DNA of 64,000 nucleotides from Sanguinoderma infundibulare. Its lineage: Eukaryota; Basidiomycota; Agaricomycetes; Polyporales; Polyporaceae. The notes beneath the pieces are model-generated. The model saw only the letters and a list, made by a program, of their open reading frames with translations, was not told the origin of the DNA and ran no database searches. Each line of letters starts with the position of its first letter. Position 1 is the first letter of the stretch. Made by a program: the position numbers and the translations under genes. Shown here in pieces: positions 1 through 9,528 of the stretch. The stretch spans positions 1,054,001 to 1,118,000 of the forward strand of contig JAVLRN010000003.1 of NCBI GenBank assembly GCA_032821775.1. The letters run 5' to 3'.

Positions 1-572
1 AGATGGACGTCGGGGAGAATGCGCGATGACGCCCAGGCGCTGAGATGTTTGGTCGCCCAGGCGTTGCTTACCTACCAAAAGCGATGGTCGATATCCGTTG
101 CCCGTTGGACATCCGTGCGCCGGATAGATAGACCGAGAGACGGGGGAATTGCTGATTATGCATATGACCAGCCCAAGATGCTACAGTCTACTCCCAGCTT
201 GTCTCCTTCCGGGTCCCGCCGTCTTCAATTCCACCATGCCACGTCTGCTGCTGACACACGCCATGTATCGTGATTATTTGTCGGCCTGTGCGGCGGCTGG
301 GCAGTGCGCACAGGTTGCAATGTCCTAGCTGCACTGGTGCCGCCAAGGTATCCGGCTTTGTTCTTTGGTTATGAACAAGGCTGGATCCTAATAGTCCTGA
401 CATAACAACCACATAGTGACTAATGCGGGGATATGCCTTATACTGCCCCTTGGCTCGGAGTCGGACATGTCTCGGGGCCACGGCACCAGGTGAGTGCCGG
501 GCTCCCAGTATATAAAGAGAAGCGACCGCGCAAGGTTCTTCTTGCTACATTCACTATCGCGACACACCATCG
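1..572. other. Left-edge region upstream of the WW-domain gene
   Basis: I see no gene here. Short open frames overlap on both strands without recognisable domains. The right part is the promoter of the WW-domain gene, with a TATA-like box at 509-516. Confidence 0.6.
509..516 (+). promoter_or_regulatory. TATA-like box of the WW-domain gene
   Basis: The octamer TATATAAA lies 57 nt before the ATG at 573. That leaves room for a start site about 30 nt downstream and a short leader. Confidence 0.55.
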
Positions 573-1805
573 ATGTCCCAGCCCCCTCCCTACGGTCCGC
601 CCTCGAACCCCGACAGACGACCTCTGCCTCAGGGGTGGATAGAGAAATACGATGAGAGGTAAGTGTCCGCTTTCTGTTGTGCAACCCGTGGAAATGAAGG
701 TCGTCCGATACGCGAATCTCGCCACCCCTGGTTTGGACGTGCTTATACCCTCGCACCGCTGTGCCAGCGATGGTACGGGGTATAGCAAACATTGCTTCAT
801 GTCCCGAGATCGTCCCTATTCGATACGTGACTGTACCACATCCATGCGATGACCTTGGTGCGGCGTATGCAAGTATGCCTCACTAACCACATAAGATGAC
901 CACCGAAACCCGCTGGAAGACGAGGCATACACCCGTGCCATGTCTTGACTGGGGAACGTGTGCTCGCGATGGTGAACCCTTGAGGCGGAAGGCCGACTCT
1001 CATGCATCTGCTTCTATTACTTATCATGATCACTAATACGAAATACGATCAATACTGACAAACATCTTCCTATGACCCAGGTATCAGACTTGGTGAGCTT
1101 TCCGGATCATGATTTAGAATCTCCGGCGAGTTGTTTATCGGCCTTCACGAAAACAGGTTCTATGTGAACACTCTGGAGAACCCTCCTCGCTCATCGTGGG
1201 TCCACCCACTCGGTCCTCCCCAAGAAACCCGCTACGGGCCTCCGGGAGGACCTCCTCCGCCCAACCAATACAACAACCCCTACCCCCCGCCTGGTGGCTA
1301 CAACCAAGGGCCCCCTCCTCCGCAGTGGGGTCAGCCCCCTCCTCCGCCTGGGCCCGGTTACTACGGAGGACCCCCGCCACCTCAGGGCGGGTATCCTGGA
1401 CAGTACGGCGGACCTCCTCCCCAAGAGAATCGGGGTACGTGAGGAACGATATGGAAGCAGCGCAGACACTGACGTGCGGACTTGACGCCCTGACAGGCTG
1501 GTTCGGATCACACACCTCTCAGCCGCAACAGCAGCCCGTCTACGTCGAGCAGCAGCGCCCTCCCAAGAAGTCTGGCCCCGGGATGGGAACCGCACTTCTC
1601 GCGGGTGGTGCTGGTTTGGTAGGAGGAGCGCTGCTTATGGACGCCTTTGAGAATCACGAGGAGCACGAGCGCGTGGAGGCGTACGATGCTGGTGAGTGCT
1701 TTCCGCGGTTCAGTGATGATCTTTGCTCATCCTTCCTGTGAAGGATACGACCAAGGTTTCGACAACGGCTTCGATCAGGGAGATTTTGACGGCGGTGACT
1801 GGTGA
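573..1805 (+). CDS. WW-domain protein with Pro/Tyr-rich tail
   Basis: Five exons (573-658, 1081-1092, 1157-1434, 1497-1691, 1744-1805) give 210 residues. A WW domain near residues 18-48 starts LPQGW, continues YQTWFYVN across the 12-nt second exon, and ends SSWVHPL, so both signature Trp and the closing Pro are present. A tail of Pro, Gly, Tyr and Gln repeats follows, then a glycine-rich hydrophobic stretch (LLAGGAGLVGGALL) that could be a membrane or self-association segment, and an acidic end. WW domains bind proline-rich ligands, so the tail could be an internal or partner ligand. The cellular role is unknown. The first intron (422 nt) is far longer than the others. The exon structure is well supported because the WW motif is restored only by splicing in the microexon. 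Confidence 0.85.
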
Positions 1806-2209
1806 TTCTGTCGCTCCGCTGCTTCTACACCTTGTGCTTTCGTCAGTCTGACTGGTGTACAGTAGTGCTTTACGAAACTCTCGCCTCCTAACGCATCCAT
1901 GCTTTTACGCTTCTTGTAACCTACCTATGACCGTTTCCGTCGTGCGAGCGGACCAATGTATGGTGCTCCGAATAATCATGTTGACGTTGAACTGTTGTTG
2001 TGCGACGGCGAAATGGGCGTCTACGGGTCATGGGGAGGCCTTGAGGTCGAGGCACTATCGAGGCATCGTTTCGTATGTACTCTCACCGTCAACAATTCAG
2101 GGCTTCTCTGCGGCTGTCCAAACCTTGAGAACCCTGTGCTCTTCACGTCCATTGGATCTTTACATGCGCCAGCCATCTGTATCAGAAAGCTAATCGAACA
2201 ACTAGCCTA
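1806..2209. other. Region between the WW gene and the transposon
   Basis: I see no gene. It holds the 3' flank of the WW gene and ends at the TA dinucleotide (2208-2209) that borders the transposon. Confidence 0.6.
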
Positions 2210-2290
2210 CTGTTCTTTGCGTAAATTATGCCGAGCGCCTGTTGCTGCACTTCGTGCGCCAATAGCGCCAATAATCCTGGAAATTCGGAA
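2210..2290 (+). repeat. Left terminal inverted repeat, outer and inner blocks
   Basis: The outer block is about 2210-2232 and the inner block 2271-2290 (ATAATCCTGGAAATTCGGAA). Both match the reverse complement of the right end at identical offsets, while the bases between them do not match. They are probably transposase-binding sites. Confidence 0.7.
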
Positions 2291-2356
2291 AGCCCTTGTC
2301 CGGTCCTGCCTTGCCCTCACAGCTGCATTTATCTAACTATCTGCTTCATAAACCTC

Positions 2357-3508
2357 ATGCCGAACCGCAAAATCAGCACCGATATCAAAGAGCGGGCCTT
2401 GGGCCTTGCAGCAGCTGGTTGGGAAGTCGCTGAGATTGCGTATGCGCTCGCAGTCTCGGAACGCAGCATCAAGCGGTGGACTCTCCGGGCAGCCCTGGAC
2501 GGTACCCTGCAGCATCGGAACACGTTACGTGGACGCCCACGCATCCTGGATCACGAGGAGTTGAGAGGGGTGTTGGAGTTGCTTCGGGAGTCACCATCCC
2601 TGTACTTGGATGAGATTGTCGACTGGATCGCGGTGCGTTACAACAAAACAATCTCCATCTCTGCCCTACACCGCACCCTCGTTTCCGCTGGCATCACATA
2701 CAAGAGGCTTTGCAAGACAGCAATCGAACGCGACGAGTTTGCCCGAGCAATGTGGATGGCCGACCTCATCTCCCACTTCACGGCAGAGCAACTGGTCTTC
2801 GCTGATGAAACCAGCAAGAACAATCGTTCAACCTTGCGGAATTATGGGCGTGCCCTCGCTGGTGAGCCAGCCTGCGAGGTGGTGTCATTGAGGCGTGGAG
2901 TTCGGTACAGCATCCTCCCGGCATTGACCATCGACGGAATCCTTGCCATTCGTGTGGTCGAGGGTTCTGTTGACAGTGTCGAATTCTATGATTGGGTTGT
3001 TACAGACCTAGTGAGTGCACTTTCCATAACTGCTTTATGTCTCCACTTTTTCACATTGATCAGATCCCGAAGATGAACCCATTCCCTGGGCCTAATAGTG
3101 TGCTTGTCATCGACAACTGCCGCACGCACAAGAGCCCCAAGATCCGTGATGCAATTGAAGCTGCTGGTATGTACAATATCCATGTGCTGAGCAGTCCACA
3201 TCTGACATTAGTGCTGATCTACGCTACCCGGAAGGCTGTCTACTTGTTTTTCTCCCGCCGTACTCCCCCGATTTAAATCCCATTGAAGAGGCATTCAGCT
3301 GCGGTATGTGTCTCACTAGCTTTTCATCACAATCCAATCCTGACATGTGGTCATTCTAGTTAAGTATTGCCTTCGCCGGTTGGGATCCGCTTGGATTGAT
3401 GGTAATGAAGAGATCACACCAGAGATGCGTCTTATGGAACTTTGTTTGACTGCAGTAACATCTGAAAAGGCCCAAGGATGGTATGCGCACAGTGGCTACA
3501 TAGTGTAA
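2357..3508 (+). CDS. Tc1/mariner transposase (DD34E), spliced
   Basis: Four exons (2357-3010, 3064-3166, 3235-3303, 3360-3508) give 324 residues. The N-terminus is a helix-turn-helix region of Tc1 type (ISTDIKERAL, then SERSIKRW) followed by GRPR. The DDE catalytic residues are Asp150 in FADET, Asp235 in VLVIDNCRTHK, and Glu270 in SPDLNPIEEAFS, with 34 residues between the second and third. The end, EKAQGWYAHSGYIV, is the usual C-terminus of basidiomycete members. It would cut and paste the surrounding element at TA sites. No stop or frameshift interrupts it after removal of three short introns, so it looks intact. An in-frame extension upstream of the chosen ATG exists but lacks family-like sequence. 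It lies about 145 bp inside the left terminal repeat. Confidence 0.88.
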
Positions 3509-3869
3509 TACCTGTTGTGCATGTGAACTGAAGGATAACGAGTGTATGTCATACAGACTATGGAGTGTGGAGGGCAGAATATGCACAGCCAGTGTGGAGA
3601 TGAATGTAGGTGCCATGGAGGATGAGTGCGCAAATGTTAGGGGACATAGCAAGGACACTGTGGAACTGCTCGTACTGAAGGCGTGTCTGGTGCCAGAGCC
3701 AATGAAGGTCCAGTGTGATGAGGTTGCGCAAAGGAGGTGCACCCCAGGGTGTGGAGAGGGAGTCAAAGCGGACAGATGTGAGAGACGCAGCACTACCTTA
3801 AGAAGGGAATGATTAGAGTAAAGTGTTGTGAAAGGCTCTGTTGTAGAAAGGAGGGTATGGTGTTGGCAC
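3509..3869. other. Spacer between the two transposon genes
   Basis: This is the convergent 3' region of the transposase and the accessory gene. It is G- and T-rich on the plus strand. I see no further gene or repeat that I can support. Confidence 0.5.
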
Positions 3870-5821
3870 TCAACCATATGGAGCACCTGGTGGCGGTGGA
3901 GGTGGCGGGGGAGCCTGACCATAAAGAGGCCCAGGCAGTGGCGGAGGGTGCTGACCATGAGGTGGCAGAGGTGGCAGGGCATAGTAGGCAGGCGGTGGAG
4001 GAGGATACCCATATCCTGGTGGGGGAGGGGGAGCATAGTACTGGTAAGCAGAGGGATAGACAGGACCCCAGCCTGGTTGTGCACTGGCATAAGGCGCATA
4101 TGCCGCCGGAGCGCTGCTTCCTGATGGCCCTACCTCACGAGGGTCTGGTCCACGGACGCCATGACGAGAAGGCACAGGCTTGAGAGCTTGTTGTGTCGAG
4201 AAGAAGAAATGGTTGATTGGAACTGTGTTGTAGTCCGTAGTACCCTACAAATAGATCACAAGTACACCTCCAGTATCAGCATACAAGTTAGATTACACAA
4301 CAAGAGCATGTACACACCTTGCGTATCTCATTGGACCATGTATCAGCCCGGTTCCTGTCCAAATGAAAGTGCAGTTTCCGGACCGAATCATAAGCGCACA
4401 CGATGTTTGGGTGATCTGGACATCTCTTCGTATACATCTCGAGGAGTCGCTCGGTGATACGATCAATTGTGGGGTCAACAGGCAGCTGCGCACGTCTAGT
4501 GTGAGAATGCACCAGTGATAAGCAGGCACCAGAGAAAGTACACACCCGCTTCGTTTTGCCGCCTTTTGTGCCCACCAGCATGCCATCGTCATCGTCCGAG
4601 AAGTTCGCACCACCTGATGGATCCAAAACCTGCTTTGGAGCACCTGTAGAGGGGCTCATGTTGAACTGGAACCGTTCTAGTCCCTGCGTTGCCTTGATGC
4701 CATTGGCAACAAAGTCGGCATAGGCGGCCTCATTCGTGATCGGAAGCCACCGGACCTTTGATGCATTCGAGCCCCTCGTGGTTGATGGCAAAATACTCCA
4801 CCGCATCGGAGGCAAGTTCTCGACCTCCATCCCGACAAGTTGCGCGATGTCGCGAAGAAGCTGCTTGAATGTTGTCGTATGCGTGATCGTGGTTGGCCCA
4901 TACTGCTTTGGATCTGGTATGATCGTCTTCTTCGTACTGCCGCGCTTGGCCGCCTGTATCTGAGGAGGCTGCTCGATGAATATGTAGGCGAGAACCGACC
5001 ACTTGGAGATCACTTCGGGTATCTTGGGCGGACGCCCACGACGCGCCTTCTCTGGCAGATCTGTCAAACAATCACGACATCAGCTCTGAGGAGATTGTAG
5101 AAGGGAATGATAGAATGTGCATTTATTCATGATGGTGCTTGACCGAGAGGCACGTACCCTTGCGTTTCCCCTTCTCCGAGGAGGCTGACATGGGGGTGCG
5201 ACGGGGCCCCCTCTTCAGTTGAAGCTTGGCCTTGAGGGCGGCTCTCTCAGCAGTCTTCTTGTCAGCTAGCTTCCGAGCTGCACTGCGGCGGGGAGGAAGC
5301 TTGATCTTGAGTACATCTTGCATTGCGACCGGGAGCTGTTCATTGTCTGTGTGGAAACATCCTCAAGGCCATCAAACTGAACAATTCCCGTTGCACTACT
5401 CACCAGAATCAATCACAGGTTCGACCGCTTTACAACCATTACGTCTCGAAGGGAGACCCTGAGAACCACCGGCTTCGGAATTGATCTTGATGACATCGCA
5501 CTCATCGCCGGTCTCGTCAATGGGCTCAGAACAGTCGGATAGAGTGAGTGGGCTCGAGCCTCTGCCGGTGTAAGGTTTGTTGGGATCGCCGCCGTCGTCC
5601 GAGTGCATTGGGTCCGAGTCGTCATCGCTAGGGATGTCAGACTTGCAGGGCGGAGGCGTGTTGGCGGTATGCTGTTTGTCGTCTACGCTGGTGGCCCTGG
5701 CCGCCGCCGAACGGGTGGCGGCGACCATTTCCAACCAACAGAGGTTGAACAGCCGGAGTCTGAGAGCTGGGAGCGGAGGAACGAATGTGGAGGAGGAGAA
5801 GGCGCTTCGGGCGGGATGCAT
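3870..5821 (-). CDS. Transposon-carried protein of unknown function with AT-hook and Pro-rich tail
   Basis: Four exons (5821-5404, 5346-5158, 5060-4318, 4244-3870) give 574 residues; an internal ATG at 5728 would give 543. I do not recognise a family. The N-terminal third is acidic and Ser-rich. A basic Lys/Arg-rich stretch follows, then an AT-hook-like motif at about residues 209-216 (RRGRPPKI), a conserved-looking globular region to about residue 450, and a C-terminal tail of Pro, Tyr and Gly repeats. The gene lies inside the terminal inverted repeats and converges on the transposase. By position and AT-hook it could be a DNA-binding accessory protein of the element, but this is inference. 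It could also be a captured host gene. No stop or frameshift was seen. Confidence 0.65.
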
Positions 5822-6170
5822 CTCCTTGTCCTCTCAGTTTGATTTCCCTTCCATCTCTGACAACCCATCCTCTGACTCTGAGATTTTCCACAGGAAATAC
5901 ACATGCACTAATCAAAATTCTGGTAGACTTTCAGCACAAACTGTGCTCTCAGCAGACCTCAACAGCATTTTCCTATTTTCCTGCATTATTCGTGTCGAAA
6001 TGCGCGCTTGGACGTCGGAGTGCGTCGGGCATAAATTATGCAACTAACAGTAACCATAAATGTCGCGTCAGCATCCGGATCACATCCAGTAAGTACATAG
6101 CTTTGTACGTTCTCATGAGCTGAGCGCATACATGTAGCGTACAGGAAGTAACCTCCGTGTCAAATATATT
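5822..6170. other. Right transposon end and short spacer
   Basis: No gene is seen. This stretch holds the promoter side of the transposon accessory gene, the right terminal repeat (to 6050), the flanking TA at 6051-6052, and the 3' flank of the methyltransferase-GT8 gene. Confidence 0.6.
5970..6050 (-). repeat. Right terminal inverted repeat, outer and inner blocks
   Basis: Read on the minus strand from 6050, the outer block matches the left end at 19 of 23 bases. The inner block (5989-5970) matches 2271-2290 at 16 of 20. It is followed on the plus strand by the TA at 6051-6052. Confidence 0.7.
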
Positions 6171-7802
6171 CTACTGGGAGCTCAACTTGTCTACCTTGTC
6201 CCTGAACTCCTTTGTTGCGGTCTCAATGGCTTCCTCCACCTTCTGAGCGCCCTGCTGACGGCGCTCGGCTGAGGACCGCCATCCCCTCCACGCCGTTTTC
6301 TCGCAGACCTCCCACCACTCTTCAGCATGCGGATGACCCGGAGCGCCCACGTAGCCCCATGGCTTCCCGGGAAATGGCTGCACGAACGGGTTAAGGACCT
6401 CGGCCAGGCTGGGGTGCAACCCCCCGGTGAAGTGGACGATGCTCGGGTCCTCCATGGACTCCAGGTCCAGCGCAGCACGGTCGGAGCTGTGGAGCTTGGC
6501 GTAGGTCCCAAGACCCTGCGCATTCCACTTCAATCCGACGGCCCGCCAGTTGTCCTTGAAGTGGACGTTCAGGGTGTCCTGATCCTTGAACCGCGCGCCC
6601 GCCATCTTCATGGCGAGCGCACTGAGCGCGCCGAGTTCCTTCCGGATCAGTGCGAGGTTCATGAGCATGACCCCTGCGTTGAAGTACGGCATCCAACCGA
6701 CCCCATCGTGGCCCATCGGTAAGCCTACGTCGGGGGCCGCCGCGATCATCTTTCCCTCCAGGTCGGTGTCCCAGAGCTCCTTCAAGTCTCCTCTGACCAA
6801 CACGTCGGCGTCCAGATACAACACCCGCTCCACCGGCAACATCGGGATCATGCCGATCTTCGCCCATGTGAGCCCGGCAGGAAGCGCGAAGTCGACCGTG
6901 GGAGACGGAGGAGCGGAGGGTAGGTCGAGGAACACGATGGTTTTGTCGGCGTCGTCAGCAACGCATTGCTCCAGCTTCGCTTTCACGGCCGCGGACAGGT
7001 CCCATCCAACGACATAGAACGTGATTCGACCTGGGGTGTGAGTCGCCACGCTCTGGATAGCGACCGCGGCCGCGATCGCGTACCCGGTGTCAATGGTGAG
7101 CGCGACGTTCATGCCGTGTCCGAATGCGTTCCGGGACGCATTCTCGGAGACTACCCTGTCCTTCACAAGGAAGCCGATGCGCATCTCGGTCTTTTTCTGA
7201 AGGACGACCTGGTACTCGGCGTCCGAGGAGAGACGGTCGTATTCTCCTGCGTGCAGCGCGAGGAACGCGTCAATCCCCCGCTTCGGGTGATGGACGCTGT
7301 CCTCGGGCTCTTTGTCCCAGTGGTAGTCATCGAAGATGACGATGGCGCCCTTGCGGGCCAAGCGCCACACAAGTTCGCCATCGAGGAAGGTATCGTCCGC
7401 CTCGTGCGAACCGTCGATGTAGATCCAGTCGAACCCGGGGTTCGTCGCAGACATCTCCTCGCGCAGGAGAGTCGTCAGGCCCGGGACACTGAACTCATCG
7501 ACGATGCGATACGGTTTGCCGGTGAGGGAGAGGTTGTGGTGGACCTTAGAGTAACGCTCGCGACCCGCCGAGGTCTGCATGAGGTCGAAGTGGTCGATAC
7601 AGACGAGCTCACCGCCGTCACGGCAGAGCTCTGTGAGGAGGAAGACTGCAGACCGGCCCTCCCACGAGCCGATCTCCAGGACGCGCGGGTGAGGGGCGGT
7701 GACGCGGTCAAAGACCGCCCTCCACTTGTCCTGGTTGTGGGTGAACCAGTCTTGACTCTCCGTGAAACGGTACTGCTGGTCTGGCACCTGCGTTCTGTCC
7801 AT
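6171..7802 (-). CDS. SAM-dependent methyltransferase fused to GT8 glycosyltransferase
   Basis: One intronless frame of 543 residues, starting at the ATG at 7802 (the longer open frame begins with TTG). Residues about 30-205 form a class I methyltransferase: SAM-binding motif VLEIGSWEG at 41-49, acidic loop ELVCIDHFD, then DWIYIDGSHEADD and a catalytic-like FDDYHWD. Residues about 230-500 form a GT8-type glycosyltransferase: MNVALTIDTGYAIA at its start, the metal-binding DAD at 331-333 in VLYLDADVLV, PYFNAGVMLMNL, and a C-terminal HFTGG. GT8 enzymes are retaining and use UDP-sugars. No signal peptide or membrane segment is evident. It is divergent from the epimerase-glycosyltransferase gene at 9529, which suggests joint glycan synthesis with O-methylation. 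The methyl acceptor and sugar are unknown. Lack of introns is unusual next to its neighbours. Confidence 0.85.
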   Translation of the reverse strand: MDRTQVPDQQYRFTESQDWFTHNQDKWRAVFDRVTAPHPRVLEIGSWEGRSAVFLLTELCRDGGELVCIDHFDLMQTSAGRERYSKVHHNLSLTGKPYRIVDEFSVPGLTTLLREEMSATNPGFDWIYIDGSHEADDTFLDGELVWRLARKGAIVIFDDYHWDKEPEDSVHHPKRGIDAFLALHAGEYDRLSSDAEYQVVLQKKTEMRIGFLVKDRVVSENASRNAFGHGMNVALTIDTGYAIAAAVAIQSVATHTPGRITFYVVGWDLSAAVKAKLEQCVADDADKTIVFLDLPSAPPSPTVDFALPAGLTWAKIGMIPMLPVERVLYLDADVLVRGDLKELWDTDLEGKMIAAAPDVGLPMGHDGVGWMPYFNAGVMLMNLALIRKELGALSALAMKMAGARFKDQDTLNVHFKDNWRAVGLKWNAQGLGTYAKLHSSDRAALDLESMEDPSIVHFTGGLHPSLAEVLNPFVQPFPGKPWGYVGAPGHPHAEEWWEVCEKTAWRGWRSSAERRQQGAQKVEEAIETATKEFRDKVDKLSSQ

Positions 7803-8007
7803 GAGATATCCTGATGCCAATGAGCGTCAGTGAGCTGAGGTGGGGTGGATACTGGAGGAGACCTCACTTTGGAATGGACGGAAATGAGCTGTTCTGGGGT
7901 TCTGCCTCTGGGATGTGCGGTGGCGGTTGAGGATGAATTGAGAGGAATGTACTCAGCTCCTGAGTAGCTACGCGAGGTGAGTGAGGCAGGCAGCTCACCG
8001 ACACCGT

Positions 8008-8013
8008 TATATA
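8008..8013 (-). promoter_or_regulatory. TATA-like box of the methyltransferase-GT8 gene
   Basis: A TATATA run read on the minus strand lies about 205 nt before the ATG at 7802, implying a leader of roughly 170 nt if used. Confidence 0.35.
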
Positions 8014-9343
8014 CCTTCCACAAGGTGGCGTGGGCCACACGTACATGCCCAGCGGCAAGTCACCCTAGTGTTGCTTGCCCCTCCACGCGCCACAAAAGAC
8101 AACAACACATCATCTAAACTGGGCGGGCGGTTGGGGCGGTTGGAGGCGTACCTCGGAACATTATGACACCGAATCGGCACACTGGCGCAAATTTCACTGC
8201 CGTGAAAGTCAATTGCTCTTTGGGAGGAGCGGGCAGCGCACACTCAGGAGCTATCTTCGTCCTCATAGCGTCTTCTCGACCTCTCTCCGTTCTCACGGGA
8301 TGTGTGATATCGGAGACCGAGCTCAGATAGGCGCAGGTTTACGCATTCCGAACGGCATGACATTCTGACCGGCCCACTACTTGCTAACAACCGGACTACG
8401 AATGAATACCCGAAAGTGTACGCAAGCGCTCTCTCGTCCACCTACATTCCGCACGCATCGGGACCCGGTGGACCACAGAGCCGGATTGGTGTCCCCTGGT
8501 GTGCCGCGCTTCGTTCAACCATAGTGCCAACTCCGCCCCGAGGACCCTGCTGTTACGTCAGCCGCCTTGGTGATAGGCTGCGGGAGTACTAGTTTCTTGA
8601 ATGTAAGCTTGACTACTCGAAACGGACCGCGGTCGACAATGGGGGGTTGTCGTCGTGTCTGCGGTCAACAAGAACATGACACGATTCCCGATCATTACTA
8701 GCTCGTCGAAGGACTCGGATTTCAGACGCCTAGATGCGGTTTTCTCCGAACTTCCGTTGCATTCCTTCTATGACCGGAGTCCCCCATTCCCTAAGCAATG
8801 CTGCCATGATCTCGAGTGGGGATGACTGCGCAGGATGGTCCGTTGACGAACACCGTGTCGAGTTTGGAGTGTGCGCGGAACGCGATGCTCCCAACCTGAT
8901 TCATTGGCTTGTTGTAGGATGCTGTGATCTGCGTAGCCAGAGGATAAGCGTAAATTCGGTCCTGTACAGGAATGCAGTAGAACGACGTTACCTTGACAAG
9001 AAACTTATTTCTCGCAAGACCCGCAGAGCGAGTTTCGTTCGGATGTCGCCTCGTATTTGCATCATAAGCTCAGTGGTGATTGACAACACCACATCGTTCC
9101 AGGTCGTCTGCTCTGAGTCCTCCGTCTCCGAAGCGCCCTCCCGTGATAGCGGCGGCGGCGCCCCACGCGTTCATCACCGCGCGCCCTTCCTTCCTGACGC
9201 CGCTGCCGCCTAGCTGGCAGGTGGGGCATTCTGTTACTAGGCGCATCTGCGTTCTGACTTCAATTATATGTAGCGCCTCGGGATGACGACGTACATTTCT
9301 GTGTATCGGAGGCAACACACCGAACGACGTCAGCTAGCCGTGT

Positions 9344-9421
9344 ATCCGGATACACGATTCGGACGCCTCGTCCAGACACACGCCTCGGACGTCCCGTCTG
9401 GACACACGACTCGGACGCCCC
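9344..9421 (+). repeat. Three tandem 26-bp repeats in the epimerase-GT promoter
   Basis: Units are 9344-9369, 9370-9395 and 9396-9421. Units 2 and 3 are the closest pair. All three share a core of the form ACACG-YTCGGACG. The array ends 34 bp before a TATA-like box, so it may be a repeated activator site. Confidence 0.7.
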
Positions 9422-9454
9422 TTTGCGCCGCTCGTAAAGCCTGAGGAATAGGAG

Positions 9455-9460
9455 TATATA
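9455..9460 (+). promoter_or_regulatory. TATA-like box of the epimerase-GT gene
   Basis: TATATA lies 69 nt before the ATG at 9529, just downstream of the 26-bp repeat array. Confidence 0.5.
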
Positions 9461-9528
9461 TGCTGTGAGTGGGATGGAGATGTAACTTCACATCCCTCTC
9501 AACGCATCCTTGCTTCGAACTCATTCAT

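Larger units (their letters stand above)
2210..6050. mobile_element. Tc1/mariner-like DNA transposon, 3.84 kb, with two convergent genes
   Basis: The ends are imperfect terminal inverted repeats. The left end reads CTGTTCTTTGCGTAAATTAT from 2210 and the right end, read inward from 6050 on the minus strand, reads CTGTTAGTTGCATAATTTAT; 19 of the outer 23 bases match. A second inner block (2271-2290 versus 5989-5970) matches at 16 of 20 bases at exactly the same distance from each end. Both ends are flanked by TA (2208-2209 and 6051-6052), the target duplicated by Tc1/mariner elements. Inside are a spliced DD34E transposase (2357-3508, plus) and a second gene (3870-5821, minus). Paired outer and inner repeats resemble the two-site arrangement of some Tc1 elements. 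The terminal repeats have drifted while the transposase frame is intact, so activity is uncertain. Confidence 0.75.
7803..9528. other. 1.7-kb divergent promoter region
   Basis: No convincing coding region. It separates two divergent glycan-related genes and holds TATA-like boxes for both (8008-8013 and 9455-9460) and a triplicated 26-bp repeat (9344-9421). An open frame at 8734-9213 has no recognisable motif. Confidence 0.6.

Noticed and set aside
1858..1885. TACAGTAGTGC as a transposon end
   Set aside because: It resembles some Tc1 termini, but I could not find its inverted partner; the ends at 2210 and 6050 match each other much better.
3356..4099. 247-codon minus-strand open frame across the transposon middle
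   Set aside because: It overlaps the transposase 3' exons and the Pro-rich exon of the accessory gene in other frames, and its His/Ser/Leu-rich sequence has no family features.
7803..7820. Longer start for the methyltransferase-GT8 protein
   Set aside because: The extended frame begins with TTG; the first ATG is at 7802.
8734..9213. Small gene between the divergent glycan genes
   Set aside because: 159 codons with no motif and no plausible continuation.
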